DNA from: GCA-2709075 sp038146865
GTDB lineage: Bacteria; Pseudomonadota; Alphaproteobacteria; MPNO01; UBA2964
Assembly (NCBI GenBank): GCA_038146865.1
Contig: JAYQSL010000007.1
Coordinates: 372,001-436,000 of the forward strand
Length of the DNA: 64,000 nt
Direction of reading: 5' to 3'
Position numbers and translations under genes: made by a program. This document shows, one piece after another, positions 36,085 to 44,320 of this stretch; the stretch's first letter is position 1; each line of letters begins with the position of its first letter. The notes under the pieces were generated by a model, which was not told where the DNA came from, made no database searches, and saw only the letters and a list, made by a program, of their open reading frames with translations.

Positions 36085-37200
36085 TTAAGGGTTAGGCGGC
36101 CCATAACCGGGATGATCCGGTGGAGCCTGGTTTACGGTTAACACTGAACGGCCGCCAAATCTCTGTTTCCATTTTTCTATAACTTCTGGATTAAAAACAT
36201 TATTTGGCAGGTCACCGGCCAATGCTTGTAAAACTGCATCCGATGCCCACTCAAAGCCAGGGCCTAGGCTGCTTTGTTTGTTGTATGAAATCATATGTCC
36301 AGAAAGTAAGACTTTATCCCCCATTTTCCTAAAAGGGGAGTCGGATGCAATCGGCTCATCCCAGAACGCGTCGATACAAGCACCAGCGATCACCTCATTG
36401 CGGAGCGCATCTATGAGAGCTTCCTCATCAACATTTTTTCCGCGGGAGGTATTTACGAAAATCGCTGAGGGCTTCATTTTGGCAAACTTCTCCGCATCCA
36501 TAAGCTTATGTGTCTCTGAATTATTGACGCAATGCAGAGAAACAATATCTGCTTCGGCTAAAAGCGTATCCATATTGACACGCTCGACCCCTTTGCGAAT
36601 AAATCTCTCGTCGTCGATATACGGATCACAGGCGATAATTCTGAAATTCCACGGTGCAAAGAGCTGAGCAACCCGAGCGCCAATGCGGCCAAGCCCAATC
36701 AGTCCGAGTGTTATTCCTTCATATCCATCGGTCGACCTCCGCCCAAGATAAATCCCGTAATGCTCAGAGGTTTTCCACCCCCCTTCTTTTATGGCCCGAT
36801 CACGCTCTCGCTGCTGTTTAAGTTTGGTTAAAATCATCGAAACGGTTCCCTCGGCGACACCCCAGCAATTTGATTCAGTTGGTGCGTGGCATACTAGAAT
36901 TCCGAGTTCCGTGGCAGCATCAACATCAATGTCATCAGTTCCAACGGTGCATTTGGCAACGACACGGAGTTCGGGGTTTGCCTCTAAGATCTTTCTTGTT
37001 ATCGGACTAGATCTTATTGAGGTGCCAACCATCGCGGTTGCTGAACTTGCGATCTGAGCCATTTGATCTTCATTATTTCCGCCCGGTTTATGCCACTCTG
37101 GATCGCCGAAAGTAAGTTCACATCCATATCCTTCCATCTTTGCGTTGCATGCATCAGGGTTTTCGGGTTTGGCAAAAATAAATATTTTTGGCTTGGACAT
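36085..37200 (-). CDS. D-2-hydroxyacid dehydrogenase family protein
   Basis: A 371-residue NAD-dependent dehydrogenase starting at the ATG at 37200, preceded by AGAGAGG. The Rossmann motif is GLIGLGRIGARVAQLFAPW. The catalytic Arg region is NTSRGKNVDEEALI, and the acid-base His sits in LLSGHMISYNK instead of the usual PHxxG, an uncommon variant. The long N-terminal catalytic part resembles phosphoglycerate/formate-dehydrogenase-like members. It is the last gene of the minus-strand run from 42231 and may oxidise or reduce a 2-keto/hydroxy acid of the pathway. Confidence 0.88.
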   Translation of the reverse strand: MSKPKIFIFAKPENPDACNAKMEGYGCELTFGDPEWHKPGGNNEDQMAQIASSATAMVGTSIRSSPITRKILEANPELRVVAKCTVGTDDIDVDAATELGILVCHAPTESNCWGVAEGTVSMILTKLKQQRERDRAIKEGGWKTSEHYGIYLGRRSTDGYEGITLGLIGLGRIGARVAQLFAPWNFRIIACDPYIDDERFIRKGVERVNMDTLLAEADIVSLHCVNNSETHKLMDAEKFAKMKPSAIFVNTSRGKNVDEEALIDALRNEVIAGACIDAFWDEPIASDSPFRKMGDKVLLSGHMISYNKQSSLGPGFEWASDAVLQALAGDLPNNVFNPEVIEKWKQRFGGRSVLTVNQAPPDHPGYGPPNP

Positions 37201-37268
37201 TTGTGCCTCTCTTTTTGTCGCGATCCTAGCTAAAACTTTACCAGACAATTATCGATTTACTAGCTACG

Positions 37269-38657
37269 CTAAATAGTTAGAGCCGATATCAATTGTTCAA
37301 GGTTTGGGGAGCTCTCGAGGTCTTTTACAAAAGACAAAATCGCTGTTTGTTTCTCACATGGCCATGCACCGTGATCAGCGCACTCACGAAACTTTTTTTC
37401 GATCTCTTCCCAATTCATTGGTGCGTTTTTGCTGCCTCTGGCGAAGTCAGCACGGCCGTTGATGACTTGCCCATCGTTCATCCTCAATTTAATGAGACTC
37501 GTAACATTTGAATAATCGCTTTCTATTTGGGAGTAGCTTGAAAAATTTATTTTTCTCATCAGTGCTTTAATAGCTGGGTTGGTAACCATTTGATCTGAGA
37601 ATGTGCTCAAACCTGCGTGCCCCTTTAGAACCAGGGCAGCGAGCGCGAATGGCATGCTGAAACGGGCTTCCGAAGCGTTGTTTGGATTATCATGAACCAA
37701 AGTTTCTCGAACCCGCTGATTGGTCTGGACAGAGATTTCTTGTATCTTATCGGGCTTAATTTCATTTTCCGACATAAGCTTCAACATAAGCTCCATAGCC
37801 GGGTGCGTGAGGGCCCCGTTTGGCCAAGGTTTTATAGAAGTTCCTGGGTCAACTATCGCCCAAGGCTTACCAAGCTTGCCGCAAATGGCCTCTGGTATAA
37901 AGCCTCCCGCGGTAGCTCCAAACCACCCGTTTTTACGCTCAAATATCGCAGGTGCACCTGTAATTCCAGACCGAGCCATCTCGGCTGCCGCAACACCGCT
38001 CTCTGCTGCCGTGCCGCAATGAATCTGTTCCGTCATAGTGCCGAAATTACCTCGAATACCACCCGCTTTTGCTGTTGCTATAGCGAGCGCATTTACAACT
38101 CCGGCCTCATCCAATTTAAGAAGCCTAGCTGCCGCGGCGGTAGCGCCAAAAATACCAAGTGAAGAGGTCGCATGATAACCACTTTGATAATGGCGCGCGT
38201 TTATTCCATGATTTAATTTACATGCAACTTCCAGCCCGCAATGCATTGCAGCGGATAATTCAGCGCCTGTTGCTCCAAGTGCTTCTCCAACAGCTAGGGC
38301 GGCCGGTATTACAACGGCACCCGCATGAATACCGCCATTTCTATCTGGGGTCGGTTGCGGGTTGGTGTCATCATAATTATCTGCATGCATTGCTGTGCCA
38401 TTAGCCAGAGCCGCTGAAGACGGTGAAACCCGGAGACTATTGCACAAGATCGAGGAAGTCTTATTTTGATCACCCGTCCCTATATAGGTTTTTATCTTTT
38501 TAAAAACCGCGCTTTCAGTTCCGGCAATCCCAAGTCCGAGGGCATCAAGAAGATGTATTTGACCGCGTGCGATCACATCACGAGGTGTATTTTCAAGCCG
38601 GGTGGCGACGACGAAGTTTGCAATTTCTTTTGTCAGTTCTTTATGGTTTTCAGACAT
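37269..38657 (-). CDS. MmgE/PrpD family protein
   Basis: A 462-residue protein of normal MmgE/PrpD length. Family segments are GQIHLLDALGLGIAGTES, ANGTAMHADNYDDTNP, HAGAVVIPAALAVGEALG and GYHATSSLGIFGATAAAARL. PrpD dehydrates 2-methylcitrate; other members isomerise or epimerise carboxylic acids, so the reaction is open. No prpB/prpC genes are nearby, arguing against the methylcitrate cycle. It lies 68 nt upstream of the hydroxyacid dehydrogenase and 75 nt downstream of the DUF1491 gene on the same strand. Confidence 0.93.
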   Translation of the reverse strand: MSENHKELTKEIANFVVATRLENTPRDVIARGQIHLLDALGLGIAGTESAVFKKIKTYIGTGDQNKTSSILCNSLRVSPSSAALANGTAMHADNYDDTNPQPTPDRNGGIHAGAVVIPAALAVGEALGATGAELSAAMHCGLEVACKLNHGINARHYQSGYHATSSLGIFGATAAAARLLKLDEAGVVNALAIATAKAGGIRGNFGTMTEQIHCGTAAESGVAAAEMARSGITGAPAIFERKNGWFGATAGGFIPEAICGKLGKPWAIVDPGTSIKPWPNGALTHPAMELMLKLMSENEIKPDKIQEISVQTNQRVRETLVHDNPNNASEARFSMPFALAALVLKGHAGLSTFSDQMVTNPAIKALMRKINFSSYSQIESDYSNVTSLIKLRMNDGQVINGRADFARGSKNAPMNWEEIEKKFRECADHGAWPCEKQTAILSFVKDLESSPNLEQLISALTI

Positions 38658-38732
38658 GATGAACGTTGGTTATTGCTTTTTAGGCAAAAGTAGAAAAATT
38701 TTGGTATTTGGTAGAAATTTGGTTCACGCACC

Positions 38733-39065
38733 TTAAAATGGTTCAAATGGCAGTTTGCAATCTCTTGTCTCTACTTCGATGACCCAGAGGTCGGGGTCTC
38801 TCTCGATTGCTTTTCGAACTCTGGAGCTTGCCTCTACCTCATCTAAAGTGTCTTGTTTGTGAATTTGATACCATTCAGTATTGCCCTGAGGGTTAAGCAT
38901 CTGAGAAAGAAGCCGACAATCGTCGGGAGGGTTGTAAACCTTAAAAAGCACCGTTCCGCCCATTTTTTCCCCGCTATTAAGCACTGTAACAGGGATTGCC
39001 TCTGAGCTGCACCTGCGGATAAATGCTCCTACCCATATGTGAGTGGGGAGGCGATCTTCGGTCAT
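38733..39065 (-). CDS. DUF1491 family protein
   Basis: A 110-residue protein. The ATG at 39065 gives MTEDRLPTHIWVGAFIRRCS, the expected DUF1491 beginning; the frame is open further upstream to 39212, but that part is the shadow of the double-VOC gene. The ending DPDLWVIEVETRD is a strong family signature. Function is unknown; the family is widespread in alphaproteobacteria and usually lies among housekeeping genes. Here it starts 1 nt after the stop of the double-VOC gene, so it is coupled to a catabolic operon. Confidence 0.83.
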   Translation of the reverse strand: MTEDRLPTHIWVGAFIRRCSSEAIPVTVLNSGEKMGGTVLFKVYNPPDDCRLLSQMLNPQGNTEWYQIHKQDTLDEVEASSRVRKAIERDPDLWVIEVETRDCKLPFEPF

Positions 39066-39066
39066 G

Positions 39067-40305
39067 CTATCCAAGTGGTCCCAGGAATGGCTCACCCATG
39101 AATGCGTCGGAAGCAGGTTCAATAGTTTCCGGCCAATCTCCTGGCGTAACCTGTCTGCGTTTAGAAGTCGGGCGAGGCTTTCCATCCCAGCCAATTTGTT
39201 CCATGTATGCATAGAGTTGGATCAGATGGCCATCAGGGTCTTCCACAAATACAGTGTAATCTATTCCACTATAGAGAACCTGAGGAATATCTTCGCGAAT
39301 TTTGCAGCCGTGCTCATCTCGAAAAAAAGAGACTGCAGCTTTAAGCTGGCCATAATTTGCCAAGCGTACGGCGAAAGAAAATAGCAAAGAATCATCGCGA
39401 CACGAGAGTTTTTCTCTCAACCTTACCGGATAAAGTGCCAGGGAGTGGTGTTCGGTGTTGTTTCTCAAAAAGTAAATGGGATCTCCCTCAAAATCAGCTT
39501 CCTCCGTAACAATAAAACCTAGCATATCTCGATAAAACGCTAACGAAGCGGCGATGTTTTCGCAGAAAAGCCTTACTGGCCCCACTTTGGTAATTTTGAA
39601 TGGACGGCCAAGCAAAACACCATCAACGTCATATTTCTCCTCAAGGGGCTCCGTATCTCGATAGCCCGATGTGAATTGCGATCCAGACTTCAATGCATCA
39701 TTGACTTCTTGATACTCAGAAATTTGGGGTAGCGGTGCGACCTTACTGAATTCCCGATGGTGCATATCCCATGGTTTTGAATGACCGTTCCAGCCAATTT
39801 GCTCTATTCCGTAATAAAGCTCGTTTTGAAACCAGTCAGGATCCATCAGGTACGTGTGCCAATTTGAGCCAGGCATATCTCGGCCAGCTTTCGCCATATT
39901 GCAGCCTTTTTCTGTTAACCAATGATGCCCATTTACAACCTCAGCTAGAGTGCCCACCTGCCAGGTTATCTGATTTACGGTAATATTTTTTCTCCAACGG
40001 TCTCTATTATCTGTGGCGCCTCGATAGGGGTGGTTATAGAGCACAAAAGCATGATGATCGTGGCTATAACGGAAAAAATATCCACTTAAATTACCAAAAG
40101 GCTTAAATTCATCAGGGATCTGACGACCCTCTGGAAAGGGATTTCGAATATCTACAATCTTGAAGCCCAGAAGCGAATGATAAAATCTCAGCGCTTCATC
40201 CATTTTTATCGCATTGATCCCAAAATGGCCCAACCGCCTTATTTTGAAAGGGCGGTCCATGAGGACGCCGCCAACACTGTATTTGCCATCGCGCGTATCA
40301 ACCAT
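39067..40305 (-). CDS. Double VOC-domain protein, extradiol-dioxygenase-like
   Basis: A 412-residue protein with two VOC modules. In the first (residues ~20-175) candidate metal ligands are His in LGHFGINA, His in SHDHHAFVLY and Glu in QNELYYGIEQIGW, the type I extradiol pattern. In the second (~235-380) the first ligand position reads GPVRLF and the last IQLYAY, so it probably lost metal binding. It may cleave a catechol-like ring or act on another aromatic; the exact reaction is not assignable. It overlaps the upstream epimerase by 8 nt and is followed by DUF1491 after 1 nt. Confidence 0.82.
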   Translation of the reverse strand: MVDTRDGKYSVGGVLMDRPFKIRRLGHFGINAIKMDEALRFYHSLLGFKIVDIRNPFPEGRQIPDEFKPFGNLSGYFFRYSHDHHAFVLYNHPYRGATDNRDRWRKNITVNQITWQVGTLAEVVNGHHWLTEKGCNMAKAGRDMPGSNWHTYLMDPDWFQNELYYGIEQIGWNGHSKPWDMHHREFSKVAPLPQISEYQEVNDALKSGSQFTSGYRDTEPLEEKYDVDGVLLGRPFKITKVGPVRLFCENIAASLAFYRDMLGFIVTEEADFEGDPIYFLRNNTEHHSLALYPVRLREKLSCRDDSLLFSFAVRLANYGQLKAAVSFFRDEHGCKIREDIPQVLYSGIDYTVFVEDPDGHLIQLYAYMEQIGWDGKPRPTSKRRQVTPGDWPETIEPASDAFMGEPFLGPLG

Positions 40306-41248
40306 TATTCGACAACCTTTTCCTCAAGTCTTTGGCGTAATCTTTAATTGCATCTTCAAATGTATATTTCGGTGACCAGCCCAGTATTTCTTTTGCCCGG
40401 CTACAATCAAGAGGAATGGCTCGATTCTCGGGGGCTTTACCAGGAATGATTTCAAGCCTTAGATCCGGTAAATAGGATTTAATTCCCTTAACCAATTCCT
40501 CGAAACTATGCACTTTCTCATATCCAATGTTGAAGATCGTCTCACTCAAGCTCCCCTGAGTCATAGCAAGATCGATCGCACGTCCAACATCTTTGGCATA
40601 GACGTAGACAAAATCCATGGTCTGCTCTTCCGGTATCTTAGCAACTTCGCCTGTCAGACCTGCCTTGACTAAATCCTGAACCTTTTGTCCTCCACCGGAC
40701 CCACCCCAAAAATGTCCTACTCCGAAAGCATTGGCCAGGCGTAACATGACCAATTCAAAGCCCGAGTTTATCGCATAGGCCTCTAAAATTTTTTCTTGAG
40801 CGACTTTTGAATTGGAGTATGGAGCCCCTGATCCGAGGTGATTGTCCTCAATAACCGGACCAGTTTTAATTTTTCGCCAATCATAGGCGCCAAATGTGCT
40901 TATATGGACAAGGCGTCTAACACCGGTCAGACGAACTGCATTTGCAACCGCCATAGTGCCGCCAATATTCAAGTCATAGCCAAAATGAATAGGGTTGGCG
41001 GCTTTTTTCCCGATCACCGAGGCTGTGTGAAGAACGGAGTCTACATCATGATCTTGGATAATTTTTACAAGGCCAGGCAGGCTACGAACGTCTTCATTTT
41101 CGTATACAAAATCTTCGGTTCCGAGTTGGGAGGCAACATAGTCAATGTGAGGAATTGGATCGAGGAATACGACCTTTTCTCCTCTGCGAATAGCATGTTG
41201 TGCGAATGAAGTTCCAACCAATCCTGCACCGGTTATTAAGGTAGTCAT
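40298..41248 (-). CDS. NAD-dependent epimerase/dehydratase family protein
   Basis: A 316-residue extended SDR. The cofactor motif is TLITGAGLVGTSFAQHAI, the catalytic pair is YSNSK, and the Thr/Ser is in LVHISTFGAYDW. Late segments FNIGYEKVHSFEELV and AKEILGWSPKYTFEDAI are typical of nucleotide-sugar epimerases, but in this setting it could oxidise a pathway intermediate. It overlaps the EamA gene by 4 nt upstream and the double-VOC gene by 8 nt downstream. Confidence 0.88.
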   Translation of the reverse strand: MTTLITGAGLVGTSFAQHAIRRGEKVVFLDPIPHIDYVASQLGTEDFVYENEDVRSLPGLVKIIQDHDVDSVLHTASVIGKKAANPIHFGYDLNIGGTMAVANAVRLTGVRRLVHISTFGAYDWRKIKTGPVIEDNHLGSGAPYSNSKVAQEKILEAYAINSGFELVMLRLANAFGVGHFWGGSGGGQKVQDLVKAGLTGEVAKIPEEQTMDFVYVYAKDVGRAIDLAMTQGSLSETIFNIGYEKVHSFEELVKGIKSYLPDLRLEIIPGKAPENRAIPLDCSRAKEILGWSPKYTFEDAIKDYAKDLRKRLSNNG

Positions 41249-42231
41249 TTAAGTTCTCCAGACGTGTTTTTTGATTTTGAGCCTTGTTCAGTTTTCAAGA
41301 GATAAAGACTGCTGGCAATAATTATTACGGCGCCAATATAAGACCAAAGACCAGGTATTTCTGAGAACCACATTAGGCCGATTAAAAAGGCATAAACAAT
41401 CCTCATGTAATCAAAGGGCATTACAAAGCTGGTTTCACCCAATCCTACCCCATGGGTAAACATACCTTGTCCGATAATCCCGAGAGCGCCGGTGATTATA
41501 AGTAGTGCCATTTCAGTCCAGGATGGCATAATCCACATAAAGGACGCGGGTAGATCAAATATTCCTCCAAGCGTAAGCCCAATTAGCCCTGGTATAAGTG
41601 CTAGAGTTGTAGTTATCAGAGCAAAATAAAACATTATTGTGACGGTTTGTTCGGTTCGGCTCAGAAGTTTAATCGTGAGCACGACACCTGTTCCAAAGCA
41701 TGTTCCCATAACCGCAACCAACGCCCACGGATCGAAGCCTTCCCCAAACGGCTTGGTTATCATCAATATTCCGGTGAATCCGATTACTGTAACAAAACCT
41801 CGTTTTAACCCAACTATTTCCCGCAATATTAAAACCGCGATGACGACCATAATCAGTGGTCTAGAAAATTGAATGGTAACGGTGTCTGCTAATGGTATGT
41901 GAATTAACGCAAAGAAAAAGCATAGATTGCCGAGGAAGCCGAATCCCCCCCGTGCTAAATGCAAGAATGGCTTGCGCGTCGGTATAATTTTGAGAAAACC
42001 CAATCGCCAAACTAAGGGCAGGAGGACGATAAGCCCTGCTAGAAACCTCACGAACAAGACCTCGAAGGCAGGCAAAGTGCGTCCCAAGAATTTTACCAGC
42101 GATGCCATAACAATCAGTAAAAACGCGCCTGTTACGACAAAGATTGCACCTTGTATGTTCGGCGAAAGGTTTTGCCAGGGTTTTAAAAATATTGGTTTGA
42201 TTTTCGTAAGTGTTTTAAAAGATATTGTCAT
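41245..42231 (-). CDS. EamA/DMT family transporter (1)
   Basis: A 328-residue protein with ten predicted helices in two EamA repeats. Segments include FLGNLCFFFALIHIPLADTV, PLIMVVIAVLILRE and GFTGILMITKPFGEGF in repeat 1, and GVGLGETSFVMPFDYMRIVY in repeat 2. Such permeases export or import small metabolites. It is the first gene of the minus-strand run and overlaps the epimerase by 4 nt, so it probably handles a compound of that pathway. One of seven EamA proteins in the window. Confidence 0.92.
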   Translation of the reverse strand: MTISFKTLTKIKPIFLKPWQNLSPNIQGAIFVVTGAFLLIVMASLVKFLGRTLPAFEVLFVRFLAGLIVLLPLVWRLGFLKIIPTRKPFLHLARGGFGFLGNLCFFFALIHIPLADTVTIQFSRPLIMVVIAVLILREIVGLKRGFVTVIGFTGILMITKPFGEGFDPWALVAVMGTCFGTGVVLTIKLLSRTEQTVTIMFYFALITTTLALIPGLIGLTLGGIFDLPASFMWIMPSWTEMALLIITGALGIIGQGMFTHGVGLGETSFVMPFDYMRIVYAFLIGLMWFSEIPGLWSYIGAVIIIASSLYLLKTEQGSKSKNTSGELK

Positions 42232-42340
42232 TGGAACCCAAAAGGGGAAAAGATGTTTGATTGTCTTCGGTGCTTCGGGTTTGTCAAATGGATGCCTCTT
42301 TTTAATATTTGTTTCGCTAATATTTTAGGGAGTGATGAAA

Positions 42341-43117
42341 ATGGACGCAGGTAAGCTCGAAGGAAGCGTGGCATTAGTGACAGGTGCTGGCGGCGCCATC
42401 GGTGGTGCAACAGCTAAGAGGCTGGCTTCCGAGAAGGCTAAAATTTTGGTTACAGATAACAGGCTTGATGCGGCCAAAGCTGTAGCACTCGAGATCCAGA
42501 AGAATGGTGGCGTCGCGGAACCCTTTGAGCTCGATGTTTCTGATCAGACGGCGGCGCAATTGGCCGCGAATGCTGCTAAATCGGCATTCGGCAGGCTGAC
42601 CATATTGGTTAACGTCGCTGCCGCTGTAACACCGGATGCGCCTGTTGAGACCTTGCCACTTGAAGAGTGGGAACAGGCCTTTTCAGTTAATCTAACGGGC
42701 TCATTCTTGATGGCAAAATATGCTATCCCTCTAATGAGGGAGGCAGGGGGTGGCGCGATTGTAAATATCGCCTCACAGCTTGGCACAATAGGGGTTCCAA
42801 ATCGGTCTGCATATTGTTCGACAAAAGCCGCGTTGATCCATTTCACGACCATCTTGGCGGCAGAGGTGGCGGCCGATAATATTCGGGTCAACTCTATCTC
42901 TCCAGGAGTCATAGAAACCCCCCGCACATTGCGCCGATTCGATCGTATTGAGGATTTTCAGGCAGCACGAGGTCCTCTGCACATGCTTGGTCGAGTTGGG
43001 CAGCCGGAGGAAGTAGCCAAGGCGGTATTATTTTTGGCTTCAGATGATGCCTCTTTTTCAACTGCAACCAATCTCCTTGTTGATGGAGGTTACATTTATC
43101 TTAAAAGGCCTAAATAG
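42341..43117 (+). CDS. SDR family oxidoreductase
   Basis: A 258-residue classical SDR. The ATG at 42341 is 8 nt after AGGGAG; a second ATG at 42335 is too close. Motifs: TGAGGAIGGATAKRL, NVAA, the Ser in IVNIASQLG, the YCSTK catalytic pair and SPGVIETPRTLRRF. The C-terminal GQPEEVAKAVLFLASDDASF is typical of 3-oxoacyl-ACP-reductase-like members. It probably oxidises or reduces an alcohol/ketone. It is divergent from the EamA-epimerase run and may share its regulation. Confidence 0.92.
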   Translation: MDAGKLEGSVALVTGAGGAIGGATAKRLASEKAKILVTDNRLDAAKAVALEIQKNGGVAEPFELDVSDQTAAQLAANAAKSAFGRLTILVNVAAAVTPDAPVETLPLEEWEQAFSVNLTGSFLMAKYAIPLMREAGGGAIVNIASQLGTIGVPNRSAYCSTKAALIHFTTILAAEVAADNIRVNSISPGVIETPRTLRRFDRIEDFQAARGPLHMLGRVGQPEEVAKAVLFLASDDASFSTATNLLVDGGYIYLKRPK

Positions 43118-43290
43118 CGTTAGAGTGGTCCAGTGCACCTTTATATTTGCTGAGTATTTTGAGTTTTCCACTAAGCGTTTTGGGGCAAGTAGATTTGATC
43201 TGAGCCCTTCCTGCTATGGTTTTTTGAATTCGAGGAAAAAAGGAACCTGAGGCACTTGCCGTTAAGTCTTGGTGGTGTTACTCCGAGATT

Positions 43291-44316
43291 ATGATAAACG
43301 GTATAAAACATTCTAATGGGCATAAAATTGAGGGTGTAATTCCTTCTAATGAGCCCACCATCCCGGGGTCTACAATTGAAGCAAGTAAGGTCAAGTTTGA
43401 CCTTGAGGCTGTCCTCTCTGCGGTTAGGCCATTGAGGTCTGTAGTGCCTGCGGATGCGCACTCCGCAGCAACTTTGGGGACAGAACGTGAGGGAAATGCG
43501 GTATTAATTGATGAATCGGGATTATTTTTAACGATAGGCTACTTAGTGGTTGAAGCGACCGATGTGTTCATTGGTGGTCCCGATGGGACCACCCTCAATG
43601 CGCATCCTGTTGGTTATGATCATGAGACCGGATTTGGTTTAATCAGATCAGTGGAAATGCCTGCATTCGCGCCAATCACAGTAGGAGACAATTCCAATAA
43701 TCTGGTAAAAGGCGCCCGGGCCATTGTTGCCTCTTACGGAGGAAGCCGAAGGGCCCTTGATGCTCGTGTGGTTGATAGACGACTTTTTACTGGCTCATGG
43801 GAGTACATGGTGGATTCTGCAATTTTTACGGCGCCTCTCCACCCCAGTTGGAGTGGTGCAGCCCTGATTGATCCCGAGAACGGTTCTCTCTGTGGGATTG
43901 GTTCCTTATTTATCCAGGGGCCAGCAGGTGAAAATGAGGACGAACAAGGAAATATGTTCGTCCCTATAGAATTGTTATCGCCGATTATTGATGATCTATT
44001 GAAGATTGGGAAAAGAGCGGGTCCAGCGCGCCCATGGTTGGGTATGCATGCTTCAGAGGCACTTGGTCATCTGGTGATTGGAAGTATATTCGAGGGTGGG
44101 CCGGCAGCGAACGCAGGAGTTCAGCCCGGCGATATTCTAGAACAGGTTGAAGATAAGCCAGTAGAAAGCTTGGAAGAGTTTTATCGTGAATTGTGGTCTG
44201 CTGGTGAAGCGGGGACATCAATTAAACTTGGAATAATCCGAGGCTCAACGGGGATGGATATTTTCGTTCGCAGCGGAGACCGAAGAGAATATTACAAACA
44301 ACCGCTCAGGCATTAA
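43291..44316 (+). CDS. HtrA-like trypsin-fold/PDZ protein lacking catalytic His and Asp
   Basis: A 341-residue protein with an S1C-like domain (~60-220) and a PDZ domain (~235-320, with SIFEGGPAANAGVQPGDILEQ). Where active HtrA proteins have TNNHVV, this protein has TIGYLVV (Tyr84 at the His position). The Asp position reads GFGLI, and only the Ser is kept (PSWSGAAL, Ser188). There is no signal peptide, so it would be cytoplasmic. It is best read as a pseudo-protease adaptor; similar degenerate S1C proteins exist in other proteobacteria. It is convergent with queG across 4 nt. Confidence 0.8.
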   Translation: MINGIKHSNGHKIEGVIPSNEPTIPGSTIEASKVKFDLEAVLSAVRPLRSVVPADAHSAATLGTEREGNAVLIDESGLFLTIGYLVVEATDVFIGGPDGTTLNAHPVGYDHETGFGLIRSVEMPAFAPITVGDNSNNLVKGARAIVASYGGSRRALDARVVDRRLFTGSWEYMVDSAIFTAPLHPSWSGAALIDPENGSLCGIGSLFIQGPAGENEDEQGNMFVPIELLSPIIDDLLKIGKRAGPARPWLGMHASEALGHLVIGSIFEGGPAANAGVQPGDILEQVEDKPVESLEEFYRELWSAGEAGTSIKLGIIRGSTGMDIFVRSGDRREYYKQPLRH

Positions 44317-44320
44317 TCTC

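Noticed and set aside
37692..38162. 156-codon plus-strand frame opposite the MmgE/PrpD gene
   Set aside because: It is an antisense shadow of a well-recognised protein and has no ribosome-binding site.
39068..39212. N-terminal extension of the DUF1491 reading frame
   Set aside because: These 49 codons overlap the C-terminal coding part of the double-VOC gene in another frame; the ATG at 39065 restores a family-like start.
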